Source: Bacteroidota bacterium (lineage in GTDB: Bacteria; Bacteroidota; Ignavibacteria; Tepidaquicellales; Tepidaquicellaceae). From it: a DNA stretch of 13,282 nt. The translations under genes and the position numbers were made by a program. The DNA lies in NCBI GenBank assembly GCA_023429265.1, contig JAEYVS010000046.1, positions 1-13,282 on the forward strand, in the 5' to 3' direction. Positions within the stretch are counted from its first letter, which is position 1; the number at the start of each line of letters is the position of its first letter. Below, piece after piece: positions 5,941 through 13,282 of this stretch. Below the pieces are notes generated by a model. It was given only the letters and a program-made list of their open reading frames with translations, did no database searches and was not told the DNA's origin.

Positions 5941-7626
5941 ATGGGCTTCAATAAGATATTTACTGTGATTTTAATGATTTTCGGGGTTTTTTATTTTACC
6001 GGTTGTTCGAGTGACCCCGATATGATATATACAAACGGAAAGATCCATACAATGGACGCTAATAACAGCGTCGTAGAGGCAGTTGCGGTAAAAGACGGGA
6101 AAATCCTGGATATTGGCACAACGGCAGAAATGACTGAAAAATATAAAAGCAGTGAAAAAATAGATTTAGGGGGAAAAATTGTCCTTCCCGGATTGATAGA
6201 TACCGATGGGAATCTCTTCATTTATTCACGTAATCTGGACCTGGTAAATCTTGCCGGAGCAAGGAGCATAGCAGACATTCAAACACTTTTAAAGCGGAAA
6301 ATTTCAGAAAGTCCGACCGATGAATGGATAGGTGGATATGGATTTAACCCCGAACTCTTCCCTGAAGATGATTTTGCATTAATCAGGAAGGAAACACTGG
6401 ATGAAGTTTCCACAGATAAAAATATATACTTACTGGATAACATGAATTCAGTCCTATGGGGTAATTCAAAGTTGTTTGAAACCTCAGGCATTAATGCTCA
6501 GACTCCTGTACCTGAAAATGGTGAAATAGACGTAGATGAAAACGGTAATTTAGTAGGCATTGTTGCAGGCACGGTGATAGATATGGTAAGCAAAAAAGTA
6601 CCGCAAATCAGCCAGGAAAAACAAAATGCTCTTCTGACCGAGGCCGCTAATGAATTGCTTGGGTGGGGAATTACGGAAATACAGGACAGATATGTAACCA
6701 GCGATGGAATAGAATCGATCAGAGCTTTGATAGATGCAGGGAAATTTCCCCTAAAACTTTACGCTGTTTTGACGGGTGGAGAAGAAGGATTTGAAAAATA
6801 TCTTGAAAAGGGAATTGAAGTTAATTATAAAGATAAACTCACCATTAGATCAGTGTCGATGGATTATGACGGGGCTTTTGAGATTCAGGATGCCTCAATG
6901 ATAGATGAATATACAAATGATCCTAAGAGGAAAGTTCCTTATGACTCAGATACAGAAATAGAAAGCATCTTTAAAAGAGGGATTGAAAAGGGATTTCAAT
7001 TAAGGGTAAAAGCTGTAGGCGACCTTGCTGTTGAAAAAAGTCTTGATGCCATTGAAAGGGTACTTCGTGACGTAAAACCCGAAGACCATCGTACTGTTCT
7101 TGAACAGGTTGAGTTTATAAGAGAAAAAGACCTTCTTAGAATTAAAAGTACCGGGGTGATTCCTTCGGTAAGACCGGAAATTTGTATCAATGACGCGCAG
7201 ATAGTTTCTTATTTGATCAATGAAAGTAATGTAAATAACCTGGGTTTGTGGAATTCCCTTTTGCAAAACGCGGGGAGGATCACAACAGGTTCAGATTTTC
7301 CATTTGGAATAATAAATCCTTTTGTTCAGATGTATTATCTCACAACACGGTCTGTTGTAGGGAATGATACCATTTCCATAGCAAATCCACAACAAAAGAT
7401 TTCATTAATGGATGCCATAAAGTCCTATACGATATGGGCTGCATATTCAGCTTTTGAGGAAACTTATAAAGGCTCAATTGAAAAAGATAAGTATGCCGAT
7501 ATGGTGGTTCTTTCAAATGATATTTTTGCTGACAATAAAAATCTCCTTCAGACAAAGGTATTAAAAACCATAGTCAATGGGGTGGTTGTTTATGAAGACA
7601 GCGGCAACAAAACAGCTTCCCGTTAG
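5941..7626 (+). CDS. YtcJ-like amidohydrolase-family lipoprotein lacking the metal-ligand histidines
   Basis: The ATG at 5941 is chosen because it starts a lipoprotein signal peptide (lipobox F-T-G-C, Cys22); the frame is open further upstream but gives no better signal. The 561-residue product has the YtcJ/amidohydrolase_3 arrangement: an N-terminal beta-sandwich opening (MIYTNGKIHTMDANNSVVEA), the barrel, and a C-terminal sandwich ending G-S-I-E-K-D-K-Y-A-D-M-V-V-L. Landmarks expected to carry metal ligands are altered. The HxH site is Asp89-Gly-Asn91 in P-G-L-I-D-T-D-G-N. The H-A-I-G-D motif is K357-A-V-G-D, and the R-x-x-x-E-H motif is R384-T-V-L-E-Q389. The D-G-H-type loop has Asn where His is usual. 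Asp452 in T-G-S-D-F-P remains. The frame is intact, so it is probably expressed but catalytically inactive or altered. It is first in a tight operon, 6 nt before prmC. Confidence 0.85.
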   Translation: MGFNKIFTVILMIFGVFYFTGCSSDPDMIYTNGKIHTMDANNSVVEAVAVKDGKILDIGTTAEMTEKYKSSEKIDLGGKIVLPGLIDTDGNLFIYSRNLDLVNLAGARSIADIQTLLKRKISESPTDEWIGGYGFNPELFPEDDFALIRKETLDEVSTDKNIYLLDNMNSVLWGNSKLFETSGINAQTPVPENGEIDVDENGNLVGIVAGTVIDMVSKKVPQISQEKQNALLTEAANELLGWGITEIQDRYVTSDGIESIRALIDAGKFPLKLYAVLTGGEEGFEKYLEKGIEVNYKDKLTIRSVSMDYDGAFEIQDASMIDEYTNDPKRKVPYDSDTEIESIFKRGIEKGFQLRVKAVGDLAVEKSLDAIERVLRDVKPEDHRTVLEQVEFIREKDLLRIKSTGVIPSVRPEICINDAQIVSYLINESNVNNLGLWNSLLQNAGRITTGSDFPFGIINPFVQMYYLTTRSVVGNDTISIANPQQKISLMDAIKSYTIWAAYSAFEETYKGSIEKDKYADMVVLSNDIFADNKNLLQTKVLKTIVNGVVVYEDSGNKTASR

Positions 7627-7632
7627 ATCCTT

Positions 7633-8493
7633 ATGACAATAAACGATGCTCTGGAAGAGGGCACAGAAACACTTAAAAGCTGGAATATCGACGAGGCACG
7701 GGCAAATGTAGAGATATTTTTGTCAGATATGACCGGTTTAAAAAGGACTGAGCTTAAGGTGAAAAAGGACCTTGAGATTACCGATCCTCAAATCAAAAAA
7801 TTTGAAGATTTTCTCAAAAAAAGAACAATGGGAATGCCTTTGCAGTATATTCTCGGTGAAGTTCAATTCTTTGGTTGTACACTGGCTGTTAATAAGCACG
7901 TTCTAATTCCGCGTCCTGAGACAGAATTGCTGGTTGAGAAAGTTCTTAAGGATATCGAGAAATCAGATGTAAAACAAGTTAGAATATATGAAGCGGGGAC
8001 AGGTTCGGGATGCATTTCAATAGCTCTTGGAAAAGAGTTGAGTTCTATGAATATTGACTTTGAGATAACATCTATTGATATTTCAGAAAAGGCTATCGAT
8101 ACTGCCAGGAAAAATCTTAAAAGCAATAATCTGGATGAGGGTAAGATCAATTTTATTATTAAAGATTTTCTCTCTTTAGAGGAGATAGCGGACATAGATT
8201 ATCTTATTTCCAATCCTCCATACATTGCTCTAAATGAATATGAAGAACTGGATGATGATGTTAAAGATTTTGAACCCAGGATTTCTCTTACAGATGAAAA
8301 CGATGGACTGACATTTTACAGAAAAATAGCTGAAATTATCGCTTCATCACAGGATAACTTCAAAACATTCTGTGAAATCGGATTCGGACAAAAAGATAAG
8401 ATAGAATCCATTTTAATTGAAAAGAAAGTTACCGGGGTTAACTTTTTTAAAGATTATAACGGTATCGACCGTATTCTGGAAATATCACAATGA
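7633..8493 (+). CDS. prmC: Peptide chain release factor N5-glutamine methyltransferase (PrmC/HemK)
   Basis: The 286-residue enzyme methylates the glutamine of the GGQ motif in release factors RF1 and RF2 using S-adenosylmethionine, which improves translation termination. It is cytosolic. The N-terminal helical release-factor-recognition domain (about 1-80) contains Q-Y-I-L-G-E (71-76). It is followed by I-P-R-P-E-T-E (92-98), the SAM-binding loop E-A-G-T-G-S-G-C (120-127), and the diagnostic catalytic N-P-P-Y-I (194-198). F-E-P-R-I-S-L and G-L-T-F-Y-R, also typical of PrmC, follow. Length and order match the family throughout. It starts 6 nt after the amidohydrolase-like gene and overlaps dtd by 4 nt (ATGA), so it is in the same transcript. 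No prfA is adjacent. Confidence 0.96.
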   Translation: MTINDALEEGTETLKSWNIDEARANVEIFLSDMTGLKRTELKVKKDLEITDPQIKKFEDFLKKRTMGMPLQYILGEVQFFGCTLAVNKHVLIPRPETELLVEKVLKDIEKSDVKQVRIYEAGTGSGCISIALGKELSSMNIDFEITSIDISEKAIDTARKNLKSNNLDEGKINFIIKDFLSLEEIADIDYLISNPPYIALNEYEELDDDVKDFEPRISLTDENDGLTFYRKIAEIIASSQDNFKTFCEIGFGQKDKIESILIEKKVTGVNFFKDYNGIDRILEISQ

Positions 8494-8936
8494 AAGCAGT
8501 AATTCAAAGAGTATCACAGGCAGCTGTCTCGATAAACGGAGATGAATATAGCAGGATCGATCAAGGGTATCTCGTTTTACTGGGTATAGAAAAAGGGGAT
8601 AATGACACAAATGCTTCAGTCCTGGCAAAAAAAATAATAGACCTTAGAATTTTTGAAGATAATAACGGAAAAATGAATCTTGGTTTAAGGGATATTGAAG
8701 GGGATGTCCTGGTAATATCCCAGTTTACTCTTTGTACAGATAATACTAAAAGTGGTAATAGACCCAGCTTTACCCTTGCCGAAGAACCTGCTGAGGCGAA
8801 TAGAATATATGAATTCATTGTCGATGAAATGAAAAATTACTATGATGCTGTGAGGATCAAGACAGGCATATTCGCCGCTGAAATGAAAGTATCACTCACT
8901 AATGAAGGTCCTGTAACCATTATTCTGGAAAGATGA
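8490..8936 (+). CDS. dtd: D-aminoacyl-tRNA deacylase
   Basis: The 148-residue enzyme hydrolyses D-aminoacyl-tRNA (and Gly-tRNA(Ala)) and so guards the chirality of translation in the cytosol. The start M-K-A-V-I-Q-R-V is the family standard. The two defining motifs are present: S-Q-F-T-L (77-81) and the Gly-cisPro motif in N-E-G-P-V-T (138-143). T-G-I-F-A-A-E-M-K-V-S-L (125-136) fits the usual segment that precedes it. Length equals the bacterial norm of about 145-150. It overlaps prmC by 4 nt at the start and the next gene by 4 nt at the end, so translational coupling is likely. Its pairing with prmC groups two translation-accuracy enzymes. Confidence 0.97.
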   Translation: MKAVIQRVSQAAVSINGDEYSRIDQGYLVLLGIEKGDNDTNASVLAKKIIDLRIFEDNNGKMNLGLRDIEGDVLVISQFTLCTDNTKSGNRPSFTLAEEPAEANRIYEFIVDEMKNYYDAVRIKTGIFAAEMKVSLTNEGPVTIILER

Positions 8937-9814
8937 AAAAGGAAAAGATCTGCATAATAGGGATTGGAAAAGTAGGATCCGCGTTTGCTCTTGAACTATC
9001 TGAAGCTGGTTATAAAGTAAAGTATCTCATAGACACCGATAAATCACTTCTAAAGAAATTCACAAAAAAAATTAAAAACAGTATATCTTTTAATGAGATA
9101 AATGAAAAAGTTATTTCAGGAGCAGATATTATATTCTTGACCATCCAGGATGTTAAGTTGAAAGACACCATTAGTATTATCAAAAATCTCGAAATTGATC
9201 TTTCAGGCAAGTTATTCATACATACGAGCGGTTCCATATCATCGGAAGTATTTCAACCGCTTAAGTTAAACAAGGATAATATAGCTTCATTTCACCCAAT
9301 ACAGACATTTAATACAGTTAGTACAAAGAATGATCATCTTCTTCAGAGTATTCACTTTGGGATTGAAGGCGGGAAAATGGCAGTTAAGTATCTTACTGAA
9401 ACTGCATCTAAACTTAAATCAAGTGTCCTGATGATTCCTGCTTCAAAGAAACCATTATATCACCTTGCAAGCGTTATTGCCTCAAATTTCTTAATAACTA
9501 ATCTGGCTATTATGCGGGAGATACTTTCCAAAGCTGGGCTCAAGGACGCTGACGTTTATGAAGTCTACAAAGGGATCATTAACAACACATTTAAAAACGT
9601 AAAAGAGTTCGGTATTCATAATGCTCTAACCGGTCCCATAGAGAGAAACGATATTGAAACAATAGGTTCACATATGGAGTATCTAAGGAAATACTTACCC
9701 GACCTGGAAAATTATTACAAAGAGGTAAGCAAAATGACCTCGAAAGTAGCTTTAAAAAAGGGTAGTTTAAATAAGAAACAGTTTGAAGAATTAAACCGCC
9801 ACCTAAAGAACTAA
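8933..9814 (+). CDS. Rossmann-fold DUF2520 protein
   Basis: The 293-residue protein has an N-terminal NAD(P)-binding Rossmann domain (about 1-125) and a C-terminal helical DUF2520 domain (about 135-265). The nucleotide loop is I-I-G-I-G-K-V-G (8-15), and an acidic residue (Asp34 in L-I-D-T-D) lies at the end of the second strand, which would favour NAD over NADP. Other conserved segments are I-H-T-S-G-S (96-101), F-H-P-I-Q-T-F (120-126), Y-H-L-A-S-V-I-A-S-N-F-L (176-187) and A-L-T-G-P-I-E-R-N-D (231-240). The organisation resembles 6-phosphogluconate- or ketopantoate-type dehydrogenases, and the family is often annotated only as a putative oxidoreductase. The substrate is unknown. It overlaps dtd by 4 nt and is followed after 2 nt by the next gene. 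The Lys/Asn-rich tail after about 265 is not part of the core. Confidence 0.9.
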   Translation: MKKEKICIIGIGKVGSAFALELSEAGYKVKYLIDTDKSLLKKFTKKIKNSISFNEINEKVISGADIIFLTIQDVKLKDTISIIKNLEIDLSGKLFIHTSGSISSEVFQPLKLNKDNIASFHPIQTFNTVSTKNDHLLQSIHFGIEGGKMAVKYLTETASKLKSSVLMIPASKKPLYHLASVIASNFLITNLAIMREILSKAGLKDADVYEVYKGIINNTFKNVKEFGIHNALTGPIERNDIETIGSHMEYLRKYLPDLENYYKEVSKMTSKVALKKGSLNKKQFEELNRHLKN

Positions 9815-9816
9815 TT

Positions 9817-10455
9817 ATGAGAAAACTTATTTTAATCATATTAGCTGTTTTTTTACTGTCTGGAAATTCCTTTTCGCAGGATATCAGATTATCAGAGCTC
9901 ACTCCAAAAGAGAACAATTATTCATTTTTAAAAAAGGAAGTTAAGGTTAATACGGGTGGGTTATTTATTGCTCCGGTTATAGGTTTTGATTTTCCGATTC
10001 AGGAGTTTTCCAATAATTCCAATTCTACGTTTGACTACGGAGTAAAGCTTGAGGTAGCTCATAGTATAATTTACCCCTTCATAGTAGGCGGTATTTTTCA
10101 GTATCAAAGCCACGAAGGCACCGAAGAGCTCAAGTCAGCAAATTTCCTTACTACATTCAGGACTAATATTACGTCTTTCGGCGGTTCGATAGATATATTG
10201 CTGAATAAGTACATACAATCAGACTTTACAATTCCTTTTCTTACTTTGGAAGTAAAAGTAATGAACATTGAGAGGGAAATTGCTCCCGAACAATTCAATC
10301 CGGGATTTTCTACTACTGATAATGTGATTGGTTTTACAGGCGGGCTGGGTTTTACTCTATACATTTTTGATATATATCCTACGTATACATACGCTGGTGA
10401 TTATTCATCGATTGGCATAAAAACCAGATTCAGATTTCCGATAATTAAATTCTAA
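9817..10455 (+). CDS. Predicted outer-membrane beta-barrel protein
   Basis: I do not recognise a named family. The 212-residue product has a clear Sec signal peptide (MRKLILIILAVFLLSGNSFSQ, likely cleaved near residues 20-21). The mature part is dominated by alternating polar/hydrophobic strands rich in Gly, Tyr, Phe and Thr. It includes G-G-L-F-I-A-P-V-I-G-F-D-F-P near the N-terminus and F-T-G-G-L-G-F-T-L-Y-I and Y-P-T-Y-T-Y-A-G-D-Y late. The final strand ends T-R-F-R-F-P-I-I-K-F, with a terminal Phe that matches the beta-signal of BAM-inserted proteins. About 190 mature residues would fit an 8- to 10-stranded barrel. It starts 2 nt after the DUF2520 gene, so it is the last gene of that operon, and its stop overlaps the convergent glycosyltransferase stop. 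Confidence 0.65.
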   Translation: MRKLILIILAVFLLSGNSFSQDIRLSELTPKENNYSFLKKEVKVNTGGLFIAPVIGFDFPIQEFSNNSNSTFDYGVKLEVAHSIIYPFIVGGIFQYQSHEGTEELKSANFLTTFRTNITSFGGSIDILLNKYIQSDFTIPFLTLEVKVMNIEREIAPEQFNPGFSTTDNVIGFTGGLGFTLYIFDIYPTYTYAGDYSSIGIKTRFRFPIIKF

Positions 10456-11555
10456 AACTCTCTTCCCTTCCATTTGAGTTTTTTACCGAAGATGAATGAT
10501 AGAGGGGTTAATAAAGTATGTATAGTAAAGTAAATCTTAAAAAACGGATAATAGAGTAATAGATTCTTTAGCCTGAATATTCGGATTATGGGTGTTATAC
10601 ATATCAATTCCGCAAGAATAATTATGCCTACAAGAATTAAGTAATCTCTCAGGTCAAAAAATGCTAATCCTGCAACGATAACGATATTCATAAATAAGTA
10701 CTCTGCCGCCATCAAAAACCCAAGCCAGTTTACATCTGTTGCTCCTCTCATCCAGCGCTTTTTTTGTCTTGCTAGAGTCTTGATGTCAGGGCACGGCTCG
10801 GTTCTCATCAAACATTTTGGATTTACGGGGTATTTTATTTTATACTTTTTATTTTTATCTATCACCCGCATCAAGGCAAGGTCTTCGGTAATGGAAAATG
10901 ATATCTTGCCAAAACCTCCCGATTCAATATAAACGTCCTTTCTGAACGACATATTATTTCCGATGCAAGCAATAGGGGAATCTATACCAGTGCTACCTGA
11001 AGCAAGCGAATGAAGATATACCCAATCCAGAGACTGTATTTTATTGAACAATGAACCACTGTAATCAATATTAGTAAATCCGCCAATTAACCCCGTTTCC
11101 TTATCATAATAAGAAACCGTTTCCTTTATCCATTCAGGCGGAGCTTCGCAGTCTGCATCTGTGGTGAATATGATTTCACCACTGCATTTTCTTATTGCAG
11201 TATCAATTGCATTGGCTTTTCCTTTAAGATTACCGGTTTCATCAGTCTCTGAGTCTATGACAATAAAATGATCCAGTCCGGCAGTTTCTTTGAGCATTAT
11301 TTCTTTCGTCCTGTCATCAGATTTGTCATTTACAAGATAGATCTCCAGAAGGGAACGGTCATATTTAAGTTTCTTAAGATAGGAAATACAATGCGCTATT
11401 ATCGATTCTTCATTTTTAGCAGCAACTATCAAAGTTACGCGGGGAAGTGGGGAGGGGGATTTCTGTATTAAACGGTATGACCTTCTTATTCCATACAGCA
11501 TAAACAAATGGATAAGGAAGTATGATATGATTGCAGCTGTCAAAAATACCGTCAT
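10452..11555 (-). CDS. Membrane-anchored family 2 glycosyltransferase
   Basis: The 367-residue protein has one N-terminal membrane helix (about 1-22), a cytosolic GT-A domain (38-270) and three or four C-terminal hydrophobic segments (about 278-357). The GT2 signature residues are Asp77 in L-V-N-D, the metal-binding D-A-D (133-135, T-T-D-A-D-C), the acceptor/catalytic E224-D225 in S-I-T-E-D-L-A-L and Q264-x-x-R-W in Q-K-K-R-W. The QxxRW motif and the helices resemble processive, cellulose- or hyaluronan-synthase-like enzymes, but many Bacteroidota-type members act on lipid or capsule acceptors. The sugar and acceptor are unknown. The ATG at 11555 lies just downstream of the terminator of the upstream gene. 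Its stop codon overlaps the stop of the convergent outer-membrane-type gene by 4 nt. Confidence 0.9.
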   Translation of the reverse strand: MTVFLTAAIISYFLIHLFMLYGIRRSYRLIQKSPSPLPRVTLIVAAKNEESIIAHCISYLKKLKYDRSLLEIYLVNDKSDDRTKEIMLKETAGLDHFIVIDSETDETGNLKGKANAIDTAIRKCSGEIIFTTDADCEAPPEWIKETVSYYDKETGLIGGFTNIDYSGSLFNKIQSLDWVYLHSLASGSTGIDSPIACIGNNMSFRKDVYIESGGFGKISFSITEDLALMRVIDKNKKYKIKYPVNPKCLMRTEPCPDIKTLARQKKRWMRGATDVNWLGFLMAAEYLFMNIVIVAGLAFFDLRDYLILVGIIILAELICITPIIRIFRLKNLLLYYPFFKIYFTIHTLLTPLSFIFGKKLKWKGREF

Positions 11556-11570
11556 AACGTAAAATAGAAT

Positions 11571-11610
11571 AAAAAAGGTGAATTATCTATTTAATAAGAC
11601 AATTCACCTT
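11571..11610 (-). terminator. Intrinsic terminator of the secreted-protein gene
   Basis: A perfect 10-bp inverted repeat, AAGGTGAATT (11575-11584) and AATTCACCTT (11601-11610), encloses a 16-nt loop. On the minus strand the 3' arm runs into a T-rich tract: the last two bases of the arm plus four more T at 11574-11571, followed by A-TT-C-TATTTT. It begins 19 nt after the stop at 11630 and ends about 15 nt before the ATG of the downstream glycosyltransferase gene, so it should separate the two transcripts. Confidence 0.75.
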
Positions 11611-11629
11611 ATATAGTGCATGAAAGGAG

Positions 11630-13282
11630 TTACTTTACGATTGCGATTTTAATTATACGGGTTTCCGTAGCACCATCGACTTCAGCTTCTATAACGCCGT
11701 AATAAATCCCGCTTTGGACATCTGAGACATCCCATACCACTTCGTTTTCGGAATTTGAAAATGATGTCGCATTTAGTGCAGTGACCTGCTCTCCGGAGAG
11801 GTCGAGTATCTTTATGGATACTGTCCCTGCCGTTCCATTGATGTAATACCTTATGTAGGTCTTACTATCATATACCGGGTTTGGCCAGTTGTAAACTTTA
11901 TTTTCGGGTAATTTACCTGCAAATGAAGGTGGAGTATTGATGGAGATGAAATTATTATTTGACAGGTACTGATCTTTTAAATAGTTTTTCCATAGAATCT
12001 TGCTATTGTCATATGTGTACTGGGTCTTAAAGCCGTATAAATATCCGTCAGCACTGAATGCAAAGATTCCCAGTGTTCCGTTGAGATTTGCAAAAGCAGG
12101 AGTTGATTGTGTATTCGGACCTATCAGCACCGGGAATCCATCGACAATTTTACCGTCTGTTCCATATGCATAAAGGTTACCGTCAGTAGACGCAAATACG
12201 AGATCAAAATGTCCGTCTGCATTAATATCAGCTACTGATACACCAGAGGAAATCGTTTTATTAAAATTAACCGGGAAATTATCCAGCAGCACTCCGGCTG
12301 AGTTTAAAGCATATATCCATCCGTCAGCAACGATAATGATCTCCTGCTTTCCATCTTTGCTCAGGTCAGCAAGAATAGGGGATTGAGTTATATTTGTTAT
12401 GGAATAATTTAGTGATAATACATTTCCATTTAGTACGAGCCTGTTAGAATTGTCTACAACTAACGTATCTACTGAAGCCGCTGTTGTAATATTACCTGTT
12501 GTGATAAATTTTCTTGAATTATCCGTGAAGTTAAATCCACCCGGTCCGGTCTTAGTTAATTGGATGATTGGGTTAGTCGACGGATTTGAAGTAATTGAAT
12601 CCGTAAGACTGTATTGATTTATGGCTCCGTTCGTGAAGCCAACTACCGCCCTCTCAGGGGAAGTGAATACTATTGTTGGAGGTGTATTTATAATTTTTCC
12701 TGTCTGGTATTGTTGATTGACTGTCGCTGTGTTATCAAAGAATGCCACTTCATTTTCATTTACTACAAAGATCATATTATCATAGTTAGCCGGGGCATAT
12801 TTCCCAAAATTAGGTATGATCAAACCGTCCGGTGTACCGTTGTATCCGCTTCCATCCGGATTAAATCCGAAAGTACGGTAATTATTATTTATGAATATCT
12901 GGTCGAATCCTGTATTTTCGAGGTCAAAAGCTACTGGCTGTGATCTTAACATTGTATCAGTACCAATAAACCGCGGGAATTGCGTTAATGGGCTTATTGC
13001 TGTACTTCCGATTGATAAATTGAATCTCATAACGCCGGAAACAGTAGAGAAATCCGTAACAAAGACATTATTATTTGCTAGCGAATAGCTCAATGTATTC
13101 GGAAATGTCGTTGGTGTGAATTTGTTTTGATAAATCGTAGAAGGCACGCCGTGATCCCCATTAAACCAGTAATCATAGATAGTACCATCGCCCACTACTT
13201 CTCCAAACGGAGTTGAAAATACTACGCCGATCGTTTGCGCGCCTTTTGCTTCTTCTAAAGCAACGCCTCTATGATCAATATT
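11630..13282 (-). CDS. Large secreted protein with FG-GAP-like repeats and T9SS-type C-terminal sorting domain (N-terminus outside window)
   Basis: The frame is open from the right edge (550 codons); the GTG at 13195 is only an internal Val. In fragment numbering, residues 1-16 read NIDHRGVALEEAKGAQ, a pattern that resembles the segment following the catalytic domain in M6/immune-inhibitor-A-like metalloproteases (recall, not proven). A region with beta-propeller or FG-GAP character follows, including calcium-loop-like D-L-S-K-D-G-K-Q-E (306-314) and D-I-N-A-D-G-H-F-D (352-360) with the repeating D-G-x-[IL]-Y-A-[LY] pattern. From about 465 (N-W-P-N-P) to the end is a type A C-terminal domain with I-K-I-L-D-L-S-G-E-Q-V and S-G-I-Y-Y-G-V-I-E. 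This domain directs export through the type IX secretion system and surface attachment. A terminator follows. Confidence 0.8.
   Translation of the reverse strand, partial: NIDHRGVALEEAKGAQTIGVVFSTPFGEVVGDGTIYDYWFNGDHGVPSTIYQNKFTPTTFPNTLSYSLANNNVFVTDFSTVSGVMRFNLSIGSTAISPLTQFPRFIGTDTMLRSQPVAFDLENTGFDQIFINNNYRTFGFNPDGSGYNGTPDGLIIPNFGKYAPANYDNMIFVVNENEVAFFDNTATVNQQYQTGKIINTPPTIVFTSPERAVVGFTNGAINQYSLTDSITSNPSTNPIIQLTKTGPGGFNFTDNSRKFITTGNITTAASVDTLVVDNSNRLVLNGNVLSLNYSITNITQSPILADLSKDGKQEIIIVADGWIYALNSAGVLLDNFPVNFNKTISSGVSVADINADGHFDLVFASTDGNLYAYGTDGKIVDGFPVLIGPNTQSTPAFANLNGTLGIFAFSADGYLYGFKTQYTYDNSKILWKNYLKDQYLSNNNFISINTPPSFAGKLPENKVYNWPNPVYDSKTYIRYYINGTAGTVSIKILDLSGEQVTALNATSFSNSENEVVWDVSDVQSGIYYGVIEAEVDGATETRIIKIAIVK

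Noticed and set aside
7000..7266. Minus-strand open frames inside the amidohydrolase homologue
   Set aside because: They are short, lack start signals and oppose a complete recognisable protein.
5941..7626. Amidohydrolase homologue as a degraded pseudogene
   Set aside because: The frame is uninterrupted over 561 codons, both domains and the signal peptide are complete, and the non-ligand motifs are kept, so loss of function by decay is not supported.
12614..13088. Plus-strand open frames opposite the secreted-protein gene
   Set aside because: They lie antisense to a continuous frame with FG-GAP-like and sorting-domain features and have no recognisable content.
1..13282. Defence island, prophage, secretion-effector or biosynthetic cluster
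   Set aside because: No nuclease, toxin-antitoxin pair, reverse transcriptase, integrase, phage structural gene, NRPS/PKS or RiPP precursor was seen; the content is regulatory, respiratory, translational and envelope genes.

Overview
The window is an AT-rich bacterial chromosome segment, probably from the Bacteroidota/Chlorobiota side of the FCB group and most like Ignavibacteria. The best evidence is the C-terminal domain of the gene at the right edge. It has a type A, T9SS-like sorting domain beginning NWPNP and ending in the pattern 'SG-Y---I-...-I-'. Other support comes from poor Shine-Dalgarno sites on most genes and from Sec/lipoprotein signal peptides with short lipoboxes. The lineage is inferred; there is no rRNA or other marker to settle it. 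No tRNA, rRNA, CRISPR array, insertion sequence or prophage gene was found, and no gene-free stretch exceeds about 200 bases.

Layout. (1) 1-1423: the 3' end of a repeat-rich DUF4097-type protein (+), an intrinsic terminator, and a YihY/BrkB-family membrane protein (-) whose 3' end overlaps that terminator. (2) 1538-2893: an AT-rich palindrome cluster, a MarR regulator and a YceI-like lipoprotein (+), followed by a 104-nt structured element with a 12-bp closing stem and a T tract. (3) 2898-5741 (-): a MerR-type regulator upstream of cydAB, the cytochrome bd quinol oxidase genes, with a hairpin in the cydA leader. (4) 5941-10455 (+): a tight five-gene run with gaps or overlaps of 6, -4, -4 and 2 nt. 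It encodes a lipoprotein amidohydrolase homologue, the release-factor methyltransferase PrmC, D-aminoacyl-tRNA deacylase Dtd, a Rossmann/DUF2520 protein and a small outer-membrane beta-barrel-like protein. (5) 10452-13282 (-): a membrane GT2 glycosyltransferase, then upstream of it, separated by a terminator, the C-terminal 550 residues of a large secreted protein with FG-GAP-like repeats and a sorting domain.

Most of the window is ordinary housekeeping and envelope content: respiration under low oxygen (cydAB), translation quality control (prmC, dtd), and envelope or secreted proteins. The most unusual feature is the amidohydrolase homologue. It keeps the family scaffold and its neighbouring motifs, but by my reading has lost all four metal-binding histidines, so it looks like a secreted or membrane-anchored pseudoenzyme. 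The second is the long-stem structured element between yceI and cydB. I did not find a defence island or other clearly novel multi-gene system.
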